A stretch of DNA of 64,000 nucleotides from Circinella minor (GCA_016758965.1 JAEPRB010000007.1:367670-431669), one strand, 5' to 3'; positions 11,220 to 24,600 are shown, numbered from the stretch's first letter. Notes: generated by a model not told the origin, from the sequence alone. A program made the numbers and translations.

Positions 11220-13502
11220 ATCTGGGATAAAAAGATAATGTTCTTATAATATAACGCAACCAAGCAGAAAATAAAAGTTACAATGGAGCATTAGAATATC
11301 TATCTCATAATTTGTATGTACTTACACTCTTTTAATTTAATTAAACTTCTCACTTCCTAATTCTATAAGCATTTTGATTGCGTGAAAAAGTTTCCTGCTA
11401 TAGTTTCCGCCCACTTTTTACCTTTTCTGCCTGTCGAAACCAACAATGTTGATTTGCTCATTCAGAAATTTTGGGAGTATCAAAGTCACTATAATTTATA
11501 AATCAGATAAACAAATGATAATTCATCTATTTTATTTATTTAAAAGTCAATGCACTTAGATGTAAAATAATCCCATTATATATATAATAAATACAGAGTT
11601 TTGAAAACGTTTTTGGTGCAAGTAATTTTAGTTATAAGTAGCTTGTTTTCCAATGTCAGCTGAGGTAGACATCAATCAATATGAAACAAATTTATAAGGT
11701 TTGTAAATACCATTCAACAAGAGTTGCCAAAGTCAGTCAAATAAGAAAGAGTTTCACAAATCTTATTCTTATTGGCTTAATTAACAAGTTAATTGTGTAG
11801 TCGATGTATGGTATAAAACGAGGTTTACCAACATTGTTGGTATTTATGAGCAAGCTATTTCATTCTGGGAAGAATGGTGTCATAACTAAGTACCATGTTC
11901 TTGATGAGTACTCCATGAATGTTTGACGAGATAGTCAACTCAAGGCACTCACACTTGATATTGAGAGGTAAAAGTTTTTGCAGGCGCTACGTAAAACTTT
12001 GATTTGAAAGATACTTTGATGGTCCCATTTATCTTGTTTACATTGTATCCTTGATGAGAACAGGATTGATTGAGTGGGATATATTTTATAATACTTGTAA
12101 CAAGTGTAAGGCAGATTTTGAATTCGCTTCAAGTTGTGAATTAAGTATATACATATTATTTATGGGCGAGATGTTTTTATTTATATAGGATATCCAAATT
12201 TATTTACAACAATCTGTAATAAAACTCATTGTCGGCGGCTATTGCTAAAGGAAAAGAGGTAAACCTCATGGATAATGACAATTCTAAGCTAATTACTGGT
12301 ATATTGCTTAATTCAAAATTAAGAACAGAATATAATGATTAGCTTTATACTTCTGGTGTGTCGTCTTTTACTAGCCGACGACAAGGTAGAAGGTTTCAGC
12401 TTTTATTAGACGCTGATCTTGACAAATTCTGTTGACCAAAAAGTGATCTTGTAATGATGTTGATACTTATTGTATTTAGTTCAATGATGGCTTTTAAGTG
12501 CATTGTCAAATTCAAATCTTTTCTTTATAAAATCATTGTCATGAGCAGTAACTAATAATAAACAAACATCGTTAAGTAGTTCAGAGCATCTGTTGATTAT
12601 TTAGTGACAAGCCATGGTTTTTGTTGCTACGTATCGATGTATCGAATGGTTGAATGAGTGTATTAGATGTATTCGTCTATGGCCTCAATATTTTCGCCAA
12701 GATCTTTTTTTTGAAGGAACCATTTGATGTATTAATAAAGAACCTGCCTTTTTTTCAAAACGGACAGAGCTGGAGGGACATGGATAGTTTCGCCAGTCTA
12801 ATAAAAAAAGGCATACAGTGAATGGAGTACAGTAACTTCATTTCTTATTCTGATACCTGGATTCAAAGAATTGTACCAACTTTACCCCTCAATCCTTTTC
12901 TGTCTTCTGTAATTTTTTACTGTCTTAGTTGACGTTATACTAATATATTTTTAAATTATAAGATATTTCTCTTTTGTAACAGAAACATAAATATCAATGT
13001 CTCGTTTTTAAAAGTCTAAACTTTAAATGTGTGTGTGACGACAGAGCGCGAACAGAAATGTTAAGCTGCATAACGAATATTCAAGTTCTTGCTATTATTC
13101 TCAGAAGCTTCTGCGAAGTTGAACTAAAAATGTTCGGTGGTAAACCCGTGTTTATTTTTAGAAGGTAGTATATTGAGTAGAAAAATACCTTTGATGCGAA
13201 CAAAAAAAGCTTCAATAATTCTAGTAGAATGGATATGTAGTAAATGACTTTTTCTTTTTTTAATTTTTTTTTTTTAGTTTTACGTGGCGACTCATAATCA
13301 CCTATTTTATGACAACGAATACATTTACGTACTTCGTATTATTATATTTTCTATCAATGTTAACATATTACATAGACGGTTACCATGTTAAGACTCCAAT
13401 GGTTCGTGTCACCATCACAAAATTTTTCTGAAGTACCCTGACCGCATTATGCTACACTAGTGCTACACAGCAATAGCTTTCTATTAACTTTAAAATATTG
13501 AA

Positions 13503-13510
13503 TATAAAAT
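13503..13510 (+). promoter_or_regulatory. TATA-like box of the MDR oxidoreductase gene
   Basis: TATAAAAT sits 69 bp before the ATG at 13579. This spacing favours 13579 over the second in-frame ATG at 13648 as the start. Confidence 0.4.
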
Positions 13511-13578
13511 AGTTGGTTTGTACTGAAAATATTACAATTTTTCTTCATCTTTTTTTTTTCTTGTATAAGTGAAAAGAA

Positions 13579-14933
13579 ATGTATAAAAAGAATCTTACTT
13601 TTCTCCACAACCAAGCCTCTGCTTTCAAAAAAATTGCATACACAACAATGACCAAACCAACTATCCCCAAAACGATGCACGCACTACAAGCTATTAAATT
13701 TGGATCTCCTGAAGAATCTCTGAAATATAATGAAATAAAAACGCCCGAAGTGGCACACCCAGCTGATATTTTAGTTAAGGTAAAAGCAGCCGGTGTTAAT
13801 CAAGCAGAAGCAAAAGGCAGAGCAGGCAACTTTCCCGGACCTAAAAATCCTCCCCTTGTTTTTGGTGGTGATTACTCTGGCATTATTGTTGATAAAGGTG
13901 CCAAAGTAACTGGATTTAACATTGGTGATGCTGTATATGGCTCATTAAAAATGCCTATTGGACCTAACGGTATGTGTATAAGAAAAAAGAAGAAATGGAA
14001 AAATAGACTAACTTGTCCATCTCTTGTATGGTTTTTTTATTGTTAAGGTTCTTACGCTGAGTATGTAAGTACTATAATGAGCATCTATGATAACGAAAAA
14101 AACCCCATTAAGATCTATGTACTATTGTAATAGGTTCTTGCATCACAAGACTCTGGTGCAATTGTAAGCAAGCCTGACCACTTGTCTTTTGAGGAAGCTG
14201 GCAGCGTTGGTGTCGCATGTAAGTTAAAATAGTACATCTTTTATCGTTATCATTGTTACAGATAAATACTAATAATTTATGTGAATGCATATACATAATA
14301 GTGTGCACAGCATATCAAGCTATTACAGGAATGGGTAATTTACCAAAGGAGGGGACCAAAAAAATTCTTGTTCTTGGGGCTTCTGGCGGTGTTGGCACAT
14401 TTGCTGTTCAATATGCCAAAACAATTCCTGATACACAAGTAGTTGGCATCTGTAGTGACAAGAATGCAGAGTTGGTACGTAGTATTGGTGCGGATCGTGT
14501 TGTTGATTATACTTCAAAAGAGGCAATGGATGCTTTAGTCAAGGATGAAGCTGAAACTTATGATTTAATTGTCGATTGTGTTGGTGGTGATGATTATTAT
14601 AATCGACTTGTTAATACATTGAAAAAAGAAGGAACTTTTTCTACAACGGTTGGTCCAATTATGCATATTGGAGCAGAAAAGATTGGTTTAACTGGTTGGC
14701 TAAGTATGGGTGCTACTATTCTTGGTCGTAAACTGTTTGGTGCTCGCAATTATCAAATGGTCCTTTCTTTTCCATGGGATAAATTTTCGACGGAAATTGC
14801 TCCTCTATTGGCAGACGGTAAGATCAAGACTGTGTTGAAGGATAGCCAGTTGTTTGATTTGAAGGACGGTGTGCAAGCACATAAAAAACTTGAGTCTCAC
14901 CGTTCTGTTGGCAAAGTTGTATTACGTATTTAA
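13579..14933 (+). CDS. Zinc-free MDR oxidoreductase (NADPH:quinone reductase-like)
   Basis: Medium-chain dehydrogenase/reductase of the quinone oxidoreductase branch (relatives include RTN4IP1), expected to reduce quinones or enals with NADPH. Exons 13579-13969, 14048-14064 (only 17 nt), 14134-14218 and 14311-14933 give 371 residues, all phases consistent. The N-terminal GroES-like half shows AAGVNQAEAKGRAG, FGGDYSGII and FNIGDAVYG; the Rossmann half has LGASGGVGTFAVQYAK near 186-201. The structural and catalytic zinc cysteines of alcohol dehydrogenases are absent. Residues 1-23 (MYKKNLTFLHNQASAFKKIA) form a basic extension that could be a mitochondrial targeting sequence; translation from Met24 (13648) would give a cytosolic form. 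Family is firm; substrate and location are inferred. Confidence 0.88.
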
Positions 14934-15730
14934 TTACTTTTTTTTTGTCGTCTCCCTTGTCTTATCGTTCCTTCTACTATTCTCTTACTATGTAATCAAT
15001 TTTAAAAACTATTTGTTTATGTGTTATATGACACATATAGAGTGTATTTTAATATAGATATTCTAGAATAAACATTAACAGATGGTACTTTTTACATATA
15101 CATATATAGAGCATTATAAAAAATAAATAAATTTACCCCTCCCTTTTTGCACATCACATGATCGCTGTTTCAGTATTATGACGCCAGAAGATAACATATC
15201 TCTCCAGTAATTGCTTTGAATTTTTGCTTTCTTGCCGTTAAGTTGATATAATAAAAACAAACGATGTTGTCGTGATATTTTAATAGTTGAATTTTAGTTG
15301 CGATAAACGCAAAGCAATGGTCATTTTATTTTTAAGAACACCATTCTGATAAAACATTGAGAAAAAAGAATAAATAGTAATGAAAATATTCCTCGTCAAA
15401 ACTTTGTAGTTGCAGGTGAGTAGTGATTGTATTATAAAACATCCAAAAAAACAGCTTGGGCACTCGTTTTACAGTATGAAAGTTTGAGTAATTATAACTT
15501 AAATCGTTTAAATACACGTAATGCTGGGTTGCTATAGGAACAATAATGTGAAAGTGATTAGCTCACCTGAAGACGGAAAACGAGTTAATGAGGCAGTTTT
15601 ATTTTTATTTTTGAGTTTCAGAACAGAACAATGCAAAGCACCAAAATAATTGCTACTAAACTTAGACCATTGTTTGTTTGCCACTCTCTTTCCTTTTCTT
15701 CCTCTAATTTTTTTCTCAACAACAACAATA
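14934..15730. other. Intergenic region containing dispersed repeat copy A
   Basis: About 800 bp. The segment 15401-15578 is a diverged copy of 28137-28338 (see repeat entry). A CT-rich leader (about 15682-15718) precedes the LMBR1 gene start. Nothing else seen. Confidence 0.5.
15401..15578 (+). repeat. Dispersed repeat, copy A
   Basis: Starts with actttgtagttgca, continues agtagtgattgtatta, an ac-tcgtttt block, a gtttaaata block and aataatgtgaaagtgattagc. The same ordered blocks occur at 28137-28338 with substitutions and small indels. No coding potential is visible, so it may be an old non-coding mobile element. Confidence 0.45.
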
Positions 15731-18700
15731 ATGGAAGACGATCCTCCATTATCACCATCCCCGTTACCATCACCATCACCGATAGAAGATAATAATGCAC
15801 CGAATAATTACGCTCTTCTTATTATTGGCACTATAACACTCTTTATACTTTCAGTTGCAACCGTTTCGCGCTATGGTAATTTGAGGTCTCAACCTTGGTA
15901 TGTTTCTACTGTTTGCATCATCGGCTGGTGTTTTCCTTTCTGGATTGTTCTCTTATTGCCACTTGATATTTCATCGGTATATACTTTTTATATCATTATT
16001 ATTGTTACCATGTTGTTACTATTGTATCGAACACCAAGAATGTTATTATTCTTACAAATGAGAGATTGTTATTATTATATATTTAGACAATGTATGATCA
16101 ATGTGAAGGTGATTGTAGAACACCTTTCTCGCATGTATCACAAGCCTTCCTGTATGTTGCTTGGCGCACACTATATTGGACATCCTTTTGCTTAACTTGG
16201 TAAAGTGGTATATTAAGAGTACATTATATTGTTGGTGTCGTTTCTCTTTCGTTTATCAAAAAACTCACCCATATTAATGATTATTGAACCAGGGTGATGA
16301 TTCCAATGATGCAAGCCTATGATAATACAGGCGATTTCGGATTTACTCAGAGAATTAAATCAGCTATACAGGTCAACCTTCGGTTTTATTCGATTTATGT
16401 TGCTATTGGATTTTTTGGGTTATTATACCTCATTTTCGGTAGTGGTTATAATACAAGGTAAACACTCATTACTATTATATACAGGGGATGCCAGATGATA
16501 TATTCTATCTATTAGTACTATTGTTTTCATAGCTGAACATTGTACATATATATATATCTTTCGTACATATAGGGAAAAGATTCAAGGATATGTTATGGCA
16601 ATGGCGAATAGTTGGGGTTTATTCTTAGTGATCGTCTTTTTGGGATATGGCTTAGTAGCTGTACCTAGGAGGTTATGGATTACAGGAAATACAAAGCGTC
16701 ATCTTCGCCAACTATATGGAAATGCGTCCAAAGCAAAAGAGGATTGTATGGATAGTGAATTGGAATTTATCGAGTTAGCCAAGGTATAGAATCTAAGGAT
16801 TATCCATATATATCTTTCTCTCTCTTTACTTGCATATTTAAAGAGGTAATAATGAATTTTTGAATATGATTGATATGTAGACGATGCATGCCATTGAAGA
16901 ACGTACAGCAAGAAGTGACCCATTTGTACGTAACCGTGTGGATCAAATGATACAAAGATTCCCATTTGTACTTGACCCAGATTATGGAGACCGAGAAAAC
17001 TCTGTTCGATTACCACGAACAATTACTGAAGAATATTTAGTTAAATTATCCAAAGATATGATTATTGCTTCAAGGTTACGAGACAGAAAATTAGCGTAAG
17101 TTAAATCATAATTGGTGAAAAAAGAACCCCATATGAAGTGCTGTTTTAGATTTGAAACGGATGTTATTTTAATATTGTTGTAGATTATGGAAGAACTTGT
17201 TAAATGAAGCCTTTTACCTTCAAGATATTATTTCGAATAAAAGCAACACAGATCGGTAAGTCAAATATATAAATAGAAGGTTTGAATATATAGAATTGGT
17301 ATTTGTTTTTGATAATAATGAAATATGTCACGTAGTCGATTTCACTCAACGTTAAGGCCACTTGTCGAAAGCACGCGTTGGAATGATTTTAAGGCTTCCT
17401 TTGGTAAGCAATAGAGCTTTTTTCTATCATGGATAATACATCATTTTCCCCTCTTTTTAATGCCTATATATTGTATATACAAATAGAATGGTGGTGGGTT
17501 TTACGGATCGAACCGATATTTCATCGTGGTGTGGCTGTTTTTTGTGCCTTGGTTAGCATCTGTATATTATGGTCTGAATTAGTATTCAATGTTAAAAATC
17601 CTGTTATATCGTTGATAGCCATTGGGCTAAGAGCTTGCGGACTTAATTATGCCACTGTAGAGGTAAATACATTAAAATGAAACTTATCTTTTTACATATA
17701 TAAAATCTAATTCTTCTATACACTTATAGTTTATGGCATTCTTCACATTGACGTACATGTGTCTTTGTGTGTATACATCTCTATTTAAAGTTCGATTTTT
17801 CAATTTATATTTACTTATTCCAAATCATCACACGGATGAGAATAGTTTACTTTGGTTTACTGGATATTTATGTAAAATGATGTAAGTTGAGTTAAGAAAA
17901 AAAATAAGGTTGTGGTGTTGGAAAACTATTCACTTTATCCCTTATTATATTTCTATTCAATCAGGGCTCCTTTGTGTTATAACTATATCAATTTGGCAGG
18001 CAATTCAAATGGTGCCGAGAAATCGGTATTTAATCAGGTAAATATATCATTCTCTTTTGTATGTTTGACAATGTAGAACCAATCCAAGCCTGCTCACCCT
18101 CAGTTTTCCAACTCAACATAATTCCTATAAATAGTTCATGGGACATGCCGATTTAGTACCATTCTTGGGTACTACATTTATCGATTGGTTTCCTGTCGTC
18201 ATTTTAGTCCCTGCTATTTCAGCTTATTTTAATGTCGGTGGGCGCTGTTTAAGTATTTGTGGTGTTAAAGATCCATATGATAATGATGATGAAAATCCTG
18301 ATTTTGAAGGACCTGGTGCAATTAGTGCAGACATTGCCGATGGAAAAGCACTTATTAATGAAGGTAGAAAAAAAGAAAAAAAAAACTAAATATAATAAAA
18401 GTAAATGATTCAATGTAAACAACAAGCAAAAATATTGACGGAGACAATTATAGAACGTATGATCATTGAACGTAATATTAACCCGGACATTTTGAACCAA
18501 AGGGGTATATTGAGCCGAGCAAGAAACGCATTAGGAGTATGTATAACCCAAAACCAACCCCAATTTTTTTAGTATCTAACCAAGTTTCTTATCTGTTTCA
18601 CATAAATTTTGACCAAACCAACTCGCCCATTGTTTATTATTATACATAGGCATATACATCTAAATATAACCGTGCATCATCGGTTCACAGTGCAAATAGT

Positions 18701-19306
18701 TCAAGATCTTTGAATACTCTTGGTCATAATAATCAACGTACACCGCTTTCTTCTAATATCAGACAAGAAAGAGACCGACGTATTGATGAAATATTATCTG
18801 GTAGAACAACACCCAACTCGTTTACAAGTAGTGGTAACGGTAGTCCAAGTAGACAACAACAAAACAATAATACATCCGCATCATCGTCGGATGAAGAATC
18901 CGGGCTTCAAGTTTTCGGAGAAACTTTAAAATCGAAGTTAAACACGTTATTTACAAAAAAGAACCAAGATGCTCAACCACTACTGGATCAACAGCCACAG
19001 CAATCATCAGCGGCACTACCATCACAACAGCAAGCTCCAACTATTATTGTTCCACAGCAACAACACCATAATCACAAACAGCAAGCTCCAACTGGCTTTA
19101 ATGGTAGAACCACTAGGGTGCTTGGTCGACCCATATCACCCGATCAACAACAGTTTGCTCGGTCACGATCCCCTTCGCCCACAAGTAATAATCGATTTTC
19201 TTCACCTTCCGTTTCGAATGTAATTTCTAGAGATAACAGCCACCAACCTTTTACACGTTATGATCCCAATAATCATAACAATGATAATATGTTTAATGAC
19301 ATCTAA
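15731..19306 (+). CDS. LMBR1-domain multipass membrane protein (LMBRD2-like)
   Basis: Large polytopic membrane protein of the LMBR1 family. Thirteen exons: 15731-15976, 16087-16199, 16293-16457, 16573-16783, 16881-17095, 17184-17255, 17336-17403, 17487-17662, 17730-17881, 17965-18037, 18135-18363, 18454-18536 and 18650-19306, total 819 residues, all phases consistent. The diagnostic signatures are present: GWCFPFWIVLLLPLDISST, then CRTPFSHVSQ..LYVAWRTLYWTSF, LTWVMIPMMQAY, VPRRLW, a soluble loop with an ELEFIELAK coiled stretch, WWWVLRIEPIFHRG, and APLCYNYINLAG near the end of the membrane part. The C-terminal 220 residues are a low-complexity Q/S/N/P tail, probably cytosolic. In animals LMBRD2 is tied to receptor signalling; in fungi the role is unknown. 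It faces the bZIP gene tail to tail. Confidence 0.9.
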
Positions 19307-19740
19307 ACTAAATAATATAGCATAGCATAGCAATAATAATAATAATAATAATTAATTCATTAGTAGTGTGAAAACATCTTATAATACTAATAGTCTATTT
19401 TATCATATCACCTCTTTATATCAAAATACAAAGACAACCATAATTATTATTATTTTATTTTTATAATTATAATTATTATATATAAAATATGTATTTATTT
19501 CATTTTTTCATTTTCTGTACACAACAAAAAAAAAGAAAAACTAACATAAAAGAAAAAAAAAACAGAAGATATAAGAGTAAAGAGTAAAGAAAAAAATGGA
19601 TGCATAATGTGGAAGAAAATGGGGAGCTTGGGAACAAAACGCGCAAATTATACAAAAGACATATATCTGATAGGATGGAGAGAAAAGACAAAACGGAAAT
19701 ATATAACGTAAAAGACAATGAAGGGAAAAGGGTTTACAGC
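19307..19740. other. Convergent 3' intergenic region
   Basis: Shared 3' flank of the LMBR1 and bZIP genes. Very AT-rich with (AAT)n-type stretches near 19333-19352 and several polyadenylation-like AATAAA/ATTATA sites on both strands. No gene seen. Confidence 0.5.
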
Positions 19741-21685
19741 TTACTTTCCACTTTCACAATCACCTTTCTTTTCAAAATAATCAATGATGTGACCCATATC
19801 TTTTTCAGAAAATCTATTTTCTGAACATTTTGCCTTCTCTTTAAGTTCCCAACAAAGGTTATCAAGATCGAAGTCTGGACAATAATTTTTGAGCTGTCGA
19901 TCGATTTCCATTGCTTTTGGATTTTGTCCTTTGGCTTCTCGCAATTGATTTAAGATGTTACATCCTGGCTTATTATGTACGATAGGTGGTGTAGCCGGTG
20001 AAGTAGGTGATGATGCTGTGGTAGCTATAAATGGATTGGATATATTTGTTAATGTTATTGGATCGATGTTATCATTATTTGGAGCAGGGGCAGATAAACC
20101 AAACAGGTCTACATCGCCACCAAAGAGAGGCGGTAAATCTGCCTGAAATAGAAAATTGTCGGCTGACTGAGGTACGCGATAATCGGTGAATGCAAATTGA
20201 TCTTTGGATAACATATTGTTGTTTTGGGCGGTAGTGGCTGTGTTGGTGAAGAAGTTATCTGTGTTGTTAGCAAATGGTGCAAGTAAATCATCAATAGATA
20301 ATTCTTGGACATTTTGAAATGATGTAAATGCTGCTTGGTTTAACAAATCCTGTTGCTGTTGTTCTGTTTGTTGTTGTGGTGATGAAGATGATGACGATGG
20401 CGTTTCTAGCTGTTGTTGTTGTTGTTGTTGTTGCTCGTGTGTTGAATGTTGGAATTGTTGCTGTTGATGCAATTGATCTTTTTCTGCTTCTCTTTCTTCA
20501 TCATCATCTTCTTCCAAACTAGAAAGATGATCTAATGTCATGGAAGGTGATTCACTATTATTGGATCGTTCACTATTGTTGCTGCTGGTGGATGATTTAT
20601 CACCCGTTACACTTAAACTACCACAACTGTCACTAGTTGTACTATTACTACTTCTGTATTGATATTCATCGTCGTGAATAATACCAGCAGTCTTGGGTGG
20701 GAATTCAAATGTAAAAGGGGTACCCTTTAATGTATAATTCTCCTCTTGAAGCTTTTGTAGTTGTTCTTTTAAAAGAGCATTTTCTTCTGCCAAGTGGCTG
20801 TGTGATGCGTTCTCTTCTTCTAGTTCCCGAATTCGTTCTTGTAGTTCCGTCACATGGCGTTCCTTTCGTTCGCGGAACGCTCGTTGTGCTGCTCGATTTT
20901 GTTCTTTGCGCTTTTGTTTTGGATCCAATGGTGCATCCTTTTTAAATGTAATATTTATTTGTTAGTTTTTTTTTTTCCTTTTGTCATTTCTTAAATTTGT
21001 GCAAAGAACTAAATATATAAATAAACCCCTTCCCATCCCCCCAAATAAAGAAAGTGTTATGTAAACGGTAACCGGGAAAAATACTTTACCGAGGGTACAG
21101 TCTTTTCCAGTGGTCTGCGACCTGCTCTTTTTGGGCCACCTGTACTGTTACCACCTATATATGTGTATACATTTTTATTATTATTATTATAATAATAAGA
21201 AACAAACATGAAAAAAAAATGCAACTGAAAAATATAATGGTTTTTTTTTTCTAAAGAAAAAAATGCTAACCTTTATTACTTTTTCTTTTTTCGACTGCAG
21301 ACGATGTCGAAGAACCTTTTTTTTCAGGTAGAATTTTTTTTAGAAAAGAACTCTTTCAATCTTAGAAAATTAATTGATTCTTTCAAAATAGAGCAATAAA
21401 AATCTTACTGTCGTCTGATAATTTGTCAGTAGCTATTGCTGATTTGCGTTTTGAGCCGGTTTGCTTATTATTATTAATATTATTATTATTATCATTATCA
21501 ATGTTTTTGTTATTGTTATTGGATACATTTTCATGAGATCGATAGTTACTGGCAATGGCCTCATTTAAAAGTTCTTGGGCATTGTCATCAATGCCCCAAT
21601 CCGGAGAGCTATCCGTTTGTGAATAAGATCCTCCTCCTGTTGTTGTGAGTTGTTGTCCAATTGATCCTGTAAATGTAGAAACCAT
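19741..21685 (-). CDS. Yap1/Pap1-like bZIP transcription factor
   Basis: AP-1-like oxidative-stress regulator. Exons on minus: 21685-21409, 21315-21271 (45 nt), 21154-21090 and 20937-19741, giving 527 residues, phases closed. Domain order: N-terminal acidic/N-rich stretch, S/G-rich linker with GRRPLEKT, basic region QNRAAQRAFRERKE (about 142-155), a leucine zipper to about residue 190, a long Q/S/N-rich activation region, and a C-terminal cysteine-rich domain. The latter contains LDNLCWELKEKAKC, very like the Yap1 c-CRD that hides the Crm1 export signal on oxidation. Its cysteines 482, 491 and 500 are evenly spaced. Export control by disulphides is known for Yap1/Pap1 and inferred here. The start was placed at 21685 because the open frame upstream is hydrophobic and not bZIP-like. 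Confidence 0.9.
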
Positions 21686-24600
21686 TGTTAAAATAAAGTA
21701 TATATAAAACAAGCAAAAGTAAAAAAAAAAATATCGAAATGGAAACAAGAGCAAAATAAAAATAAAAATAAAAATAATACTCGAAGAAAGCCGGACTTTA
21801 GAAATCCTTCTTTTCCGCAAAAGTCCGACTTTAACAAGTGCAGGAAAACGCAAAGCCCTTGGGGTCAAAACAAACCAGCAAAACGGGAAATTCATGTTTT
21901 CCCAGGCGATTCCTCTTTTTGTCTGAGCACGTTTTTGAAGATTTCTCAGCATTGATTTGTTCAATTTCATCAATCAACTATTTTTGGTTACCATGAAACT
22001 AGTATCATGGTAACTGTATCTATGGTGATTTAAAAGGTGGTTTGTAGAGATATACATGACTTCTAGTGAAGAAGCAGATGATTGACCAAACACTTTTTGT
22101 ATCACAAAAACTCTTTGCCCCCTCCCCCCAAAGAAAAAGCAAGTAATTTAAACACAAGCAATCTACACCATACACATGGCGATCCTGGTGAATAATACTG
22201 GTGGTTGTATTATTGTATTATAATAAATATGAATACTATATACACTGATAGTGAAAGTAACATGATTGTATCCAAAAGTAGTAAAAAGCTTACGTACTCC
22301 CACATTCATTTTCTGCTTCTTGCTCCTTTAGGATTCTGGTTATTGCCCACATATCGTTAGTTTTGAGGGCAGAGCTTTTTTTATTTGAGTATCACACTAT
22401 AGTACCGAGCAAATTAAAAAAATGACTCATAATCAAATCAATAAATATATACTATTATCATTTACAAACGTTTCTTATATCTCTTCCCATCCACTATTAT
22501 TGAAAGAGTGTATTTTCTATATGTTTAATGATGAATATACTCTTCTATATACAACTCACGATAATGGAGAATGAGATACACATTTAAACGCTATAATAAA
22601 CCATTAATAAGTCCTTGATTATAACATGTTTTTTATGTTATTCAGAGCAATTAACACCTTTGTCAACTTTTTTCGCTTGTATTTTCTATTATGATTATGT
22701 ATAACTTGTAAAAGAAGAATCGTGCCCTGGTTTACTCTTCAATAAAGAAGTTAAAATGATCGAGAAAAAAAGTTTGTGTTATATACTTTACTTTCTTCCT
22801 TTGTAAATCAAAGAAAAAAAAGATAAATATATAGACTTTTTATATATTTTTTAACAATGAAACTGATTCGTATTTATAGTTTTCCGTTTCATGTAAGTCC
22901 CAATACAGTGGAAGTTTGTTTCCCTATAACAAAAATTAGATGCTTAATAATCAAGCGTTGGTAGAACATTCTAACTTTTTGTAATTTACTCCGACATCAT
23001 AGTCGGGGATTTTGTGATATTAAACATGATGCATAATAGACCAAGGTTGTAAAATGTTCTATTATAAATCACGTGGCAGCTCATAACCCTTTGTCTTCTG
23101 CAAAGAAATAATTATTATTTTTTCTTAAGCACACAGAAAGCATCACACTTCTTATTATCATATATTTATAGACATACATAATTTTATTATTGTTTATAAT
23201 TAGCTTCTACATGTGATTTGATTTTCATCTTATGAATACCAAAGAGTGCGTGGAAAGGTGGCGAATTGTTAAATATCCACCTTGTCTTTTTTTTATTTCT
23301 CATCTCACATTTCTGGAGAAATAAAAAATTAACATTCCAATACAACACCATACATTGAATGGGTAAATATAATGGGATCATTTACTATGCATTTGGGTTT
23401 TCAAAATATAATATCAGTGTAAGTCTGCTTTCAACAACGCTGCTCCTGTCTATTAAGCTTGTTTACATCACTTTTTATATATTGGTATCAATATGCTTTT
23501 GTAGCATTGGAAACATTTCGGCCATTGTCAACAAAGCTAAGATTAATACCAATTACTAATATCACTGAAATTAATTATGGAACAAACTTTATGGTGGGTT
23601 TGTAACAGTATAATATAAAATAGTAACTAATGATAATGATCAATATAAACCATCCACCATGGGGAATTGCTTTCCATGTTTTTATACATCATGTAATTAG
23701 TGGGTAAATTTAATGTTTAATCGCTTTTTTTTTTTTAATTTGTATTGAAACATTGATTAGTCACAGTATACAGAATTGTACCTCACCACAGGATACGTTT
23801 CCTCAAAATTGAAACAAGAAACTATCTGCTACAAAAAATTTTCGTTAGATTCATTCGAAATTGGTAGTCTCTAAACCGTTAAAACTGGAAATCACATAAA
23901 CGTGGTTGTTCGGGTATTATTGCTACAGTATTCATTGACTCAATATGTCGTCCTTCAAATAACCATGAGGGGTAGACACTTCCTAATATATCATAAATCC
24001 ACATGTAAGAAAAAAAAGAAATCACTTTGTCTATTCAACCCGCCTTTTTTTATTTCTTATCAATGACTTGTGTTTGTATATCTATATTAAACACACACAC
24101 ACACACACATTACATACAAAATGTAGTAATATCTTGGTACGTAAGAACAATTATAAATATATTTATTGCTACACTATTATGAAGTCAGCTCAATAACGTT
24201 TCTTACTGTTGACACACTTGTTTACATCAAAGGGAGAGACGCTATAGTGATGGTTCAAATGAACTACCAGACATATGATGGATCGGAAACTGATTCGAGC
24301 GATGATGCTTAATAAGTTTTACGTTAAAACAGTTTACCATAAAAGAAAACAATATAATAAACCATTTCTACGTGACACTACGGTAGTAAACTGTCGAATT
24401 TGTTTATCACAGCACCATAGAACTAAAGAGTAACAGGTTTATTTAAATTATTTGGCTAGAGTCATTTTCTACCACAAACGAAATAAGTTTTAGAAAAGTC
24501 CCATATCTAGAAAACTCGTAAATTAAAAACCAAAATTATATGCACTAATTGTAGTCTCCACTTCTTTTTTTTTTGTATGCTTTTCAATGTCATTTTAAAT

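Larger units (their letters stand above)
8698..13502. other. AT-rich gene desert
   Basis: Nearly 4.9 kb without a convincing gene. It holds a (CCTAC)4-like run near 9322-9345, an inverted-repeat pair (see 10535 and 11181), and patches near 11640-12480 that read weakly like decayed coding DNA with many stops. One tRNA-like D-arm sequence near 9960 was rejected. Nothing else supported. Confidence 0.5.

Noticed and set aside
4937..13500. Frequent TACGTA palindromes in the gene deserts
   Set aside because: My rough count across the window is close to what base composition predicts, so no enrichment is claimed.
21686..21973. In-frame N-terminal extension of the bZIP protein from an ATG at 21973
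   Set aside because: The extension is a hydrophobic F/I/Y run encoded by repetitive AT-rich DNA, unlike any Yap1-type protein; 21685 is the better start.
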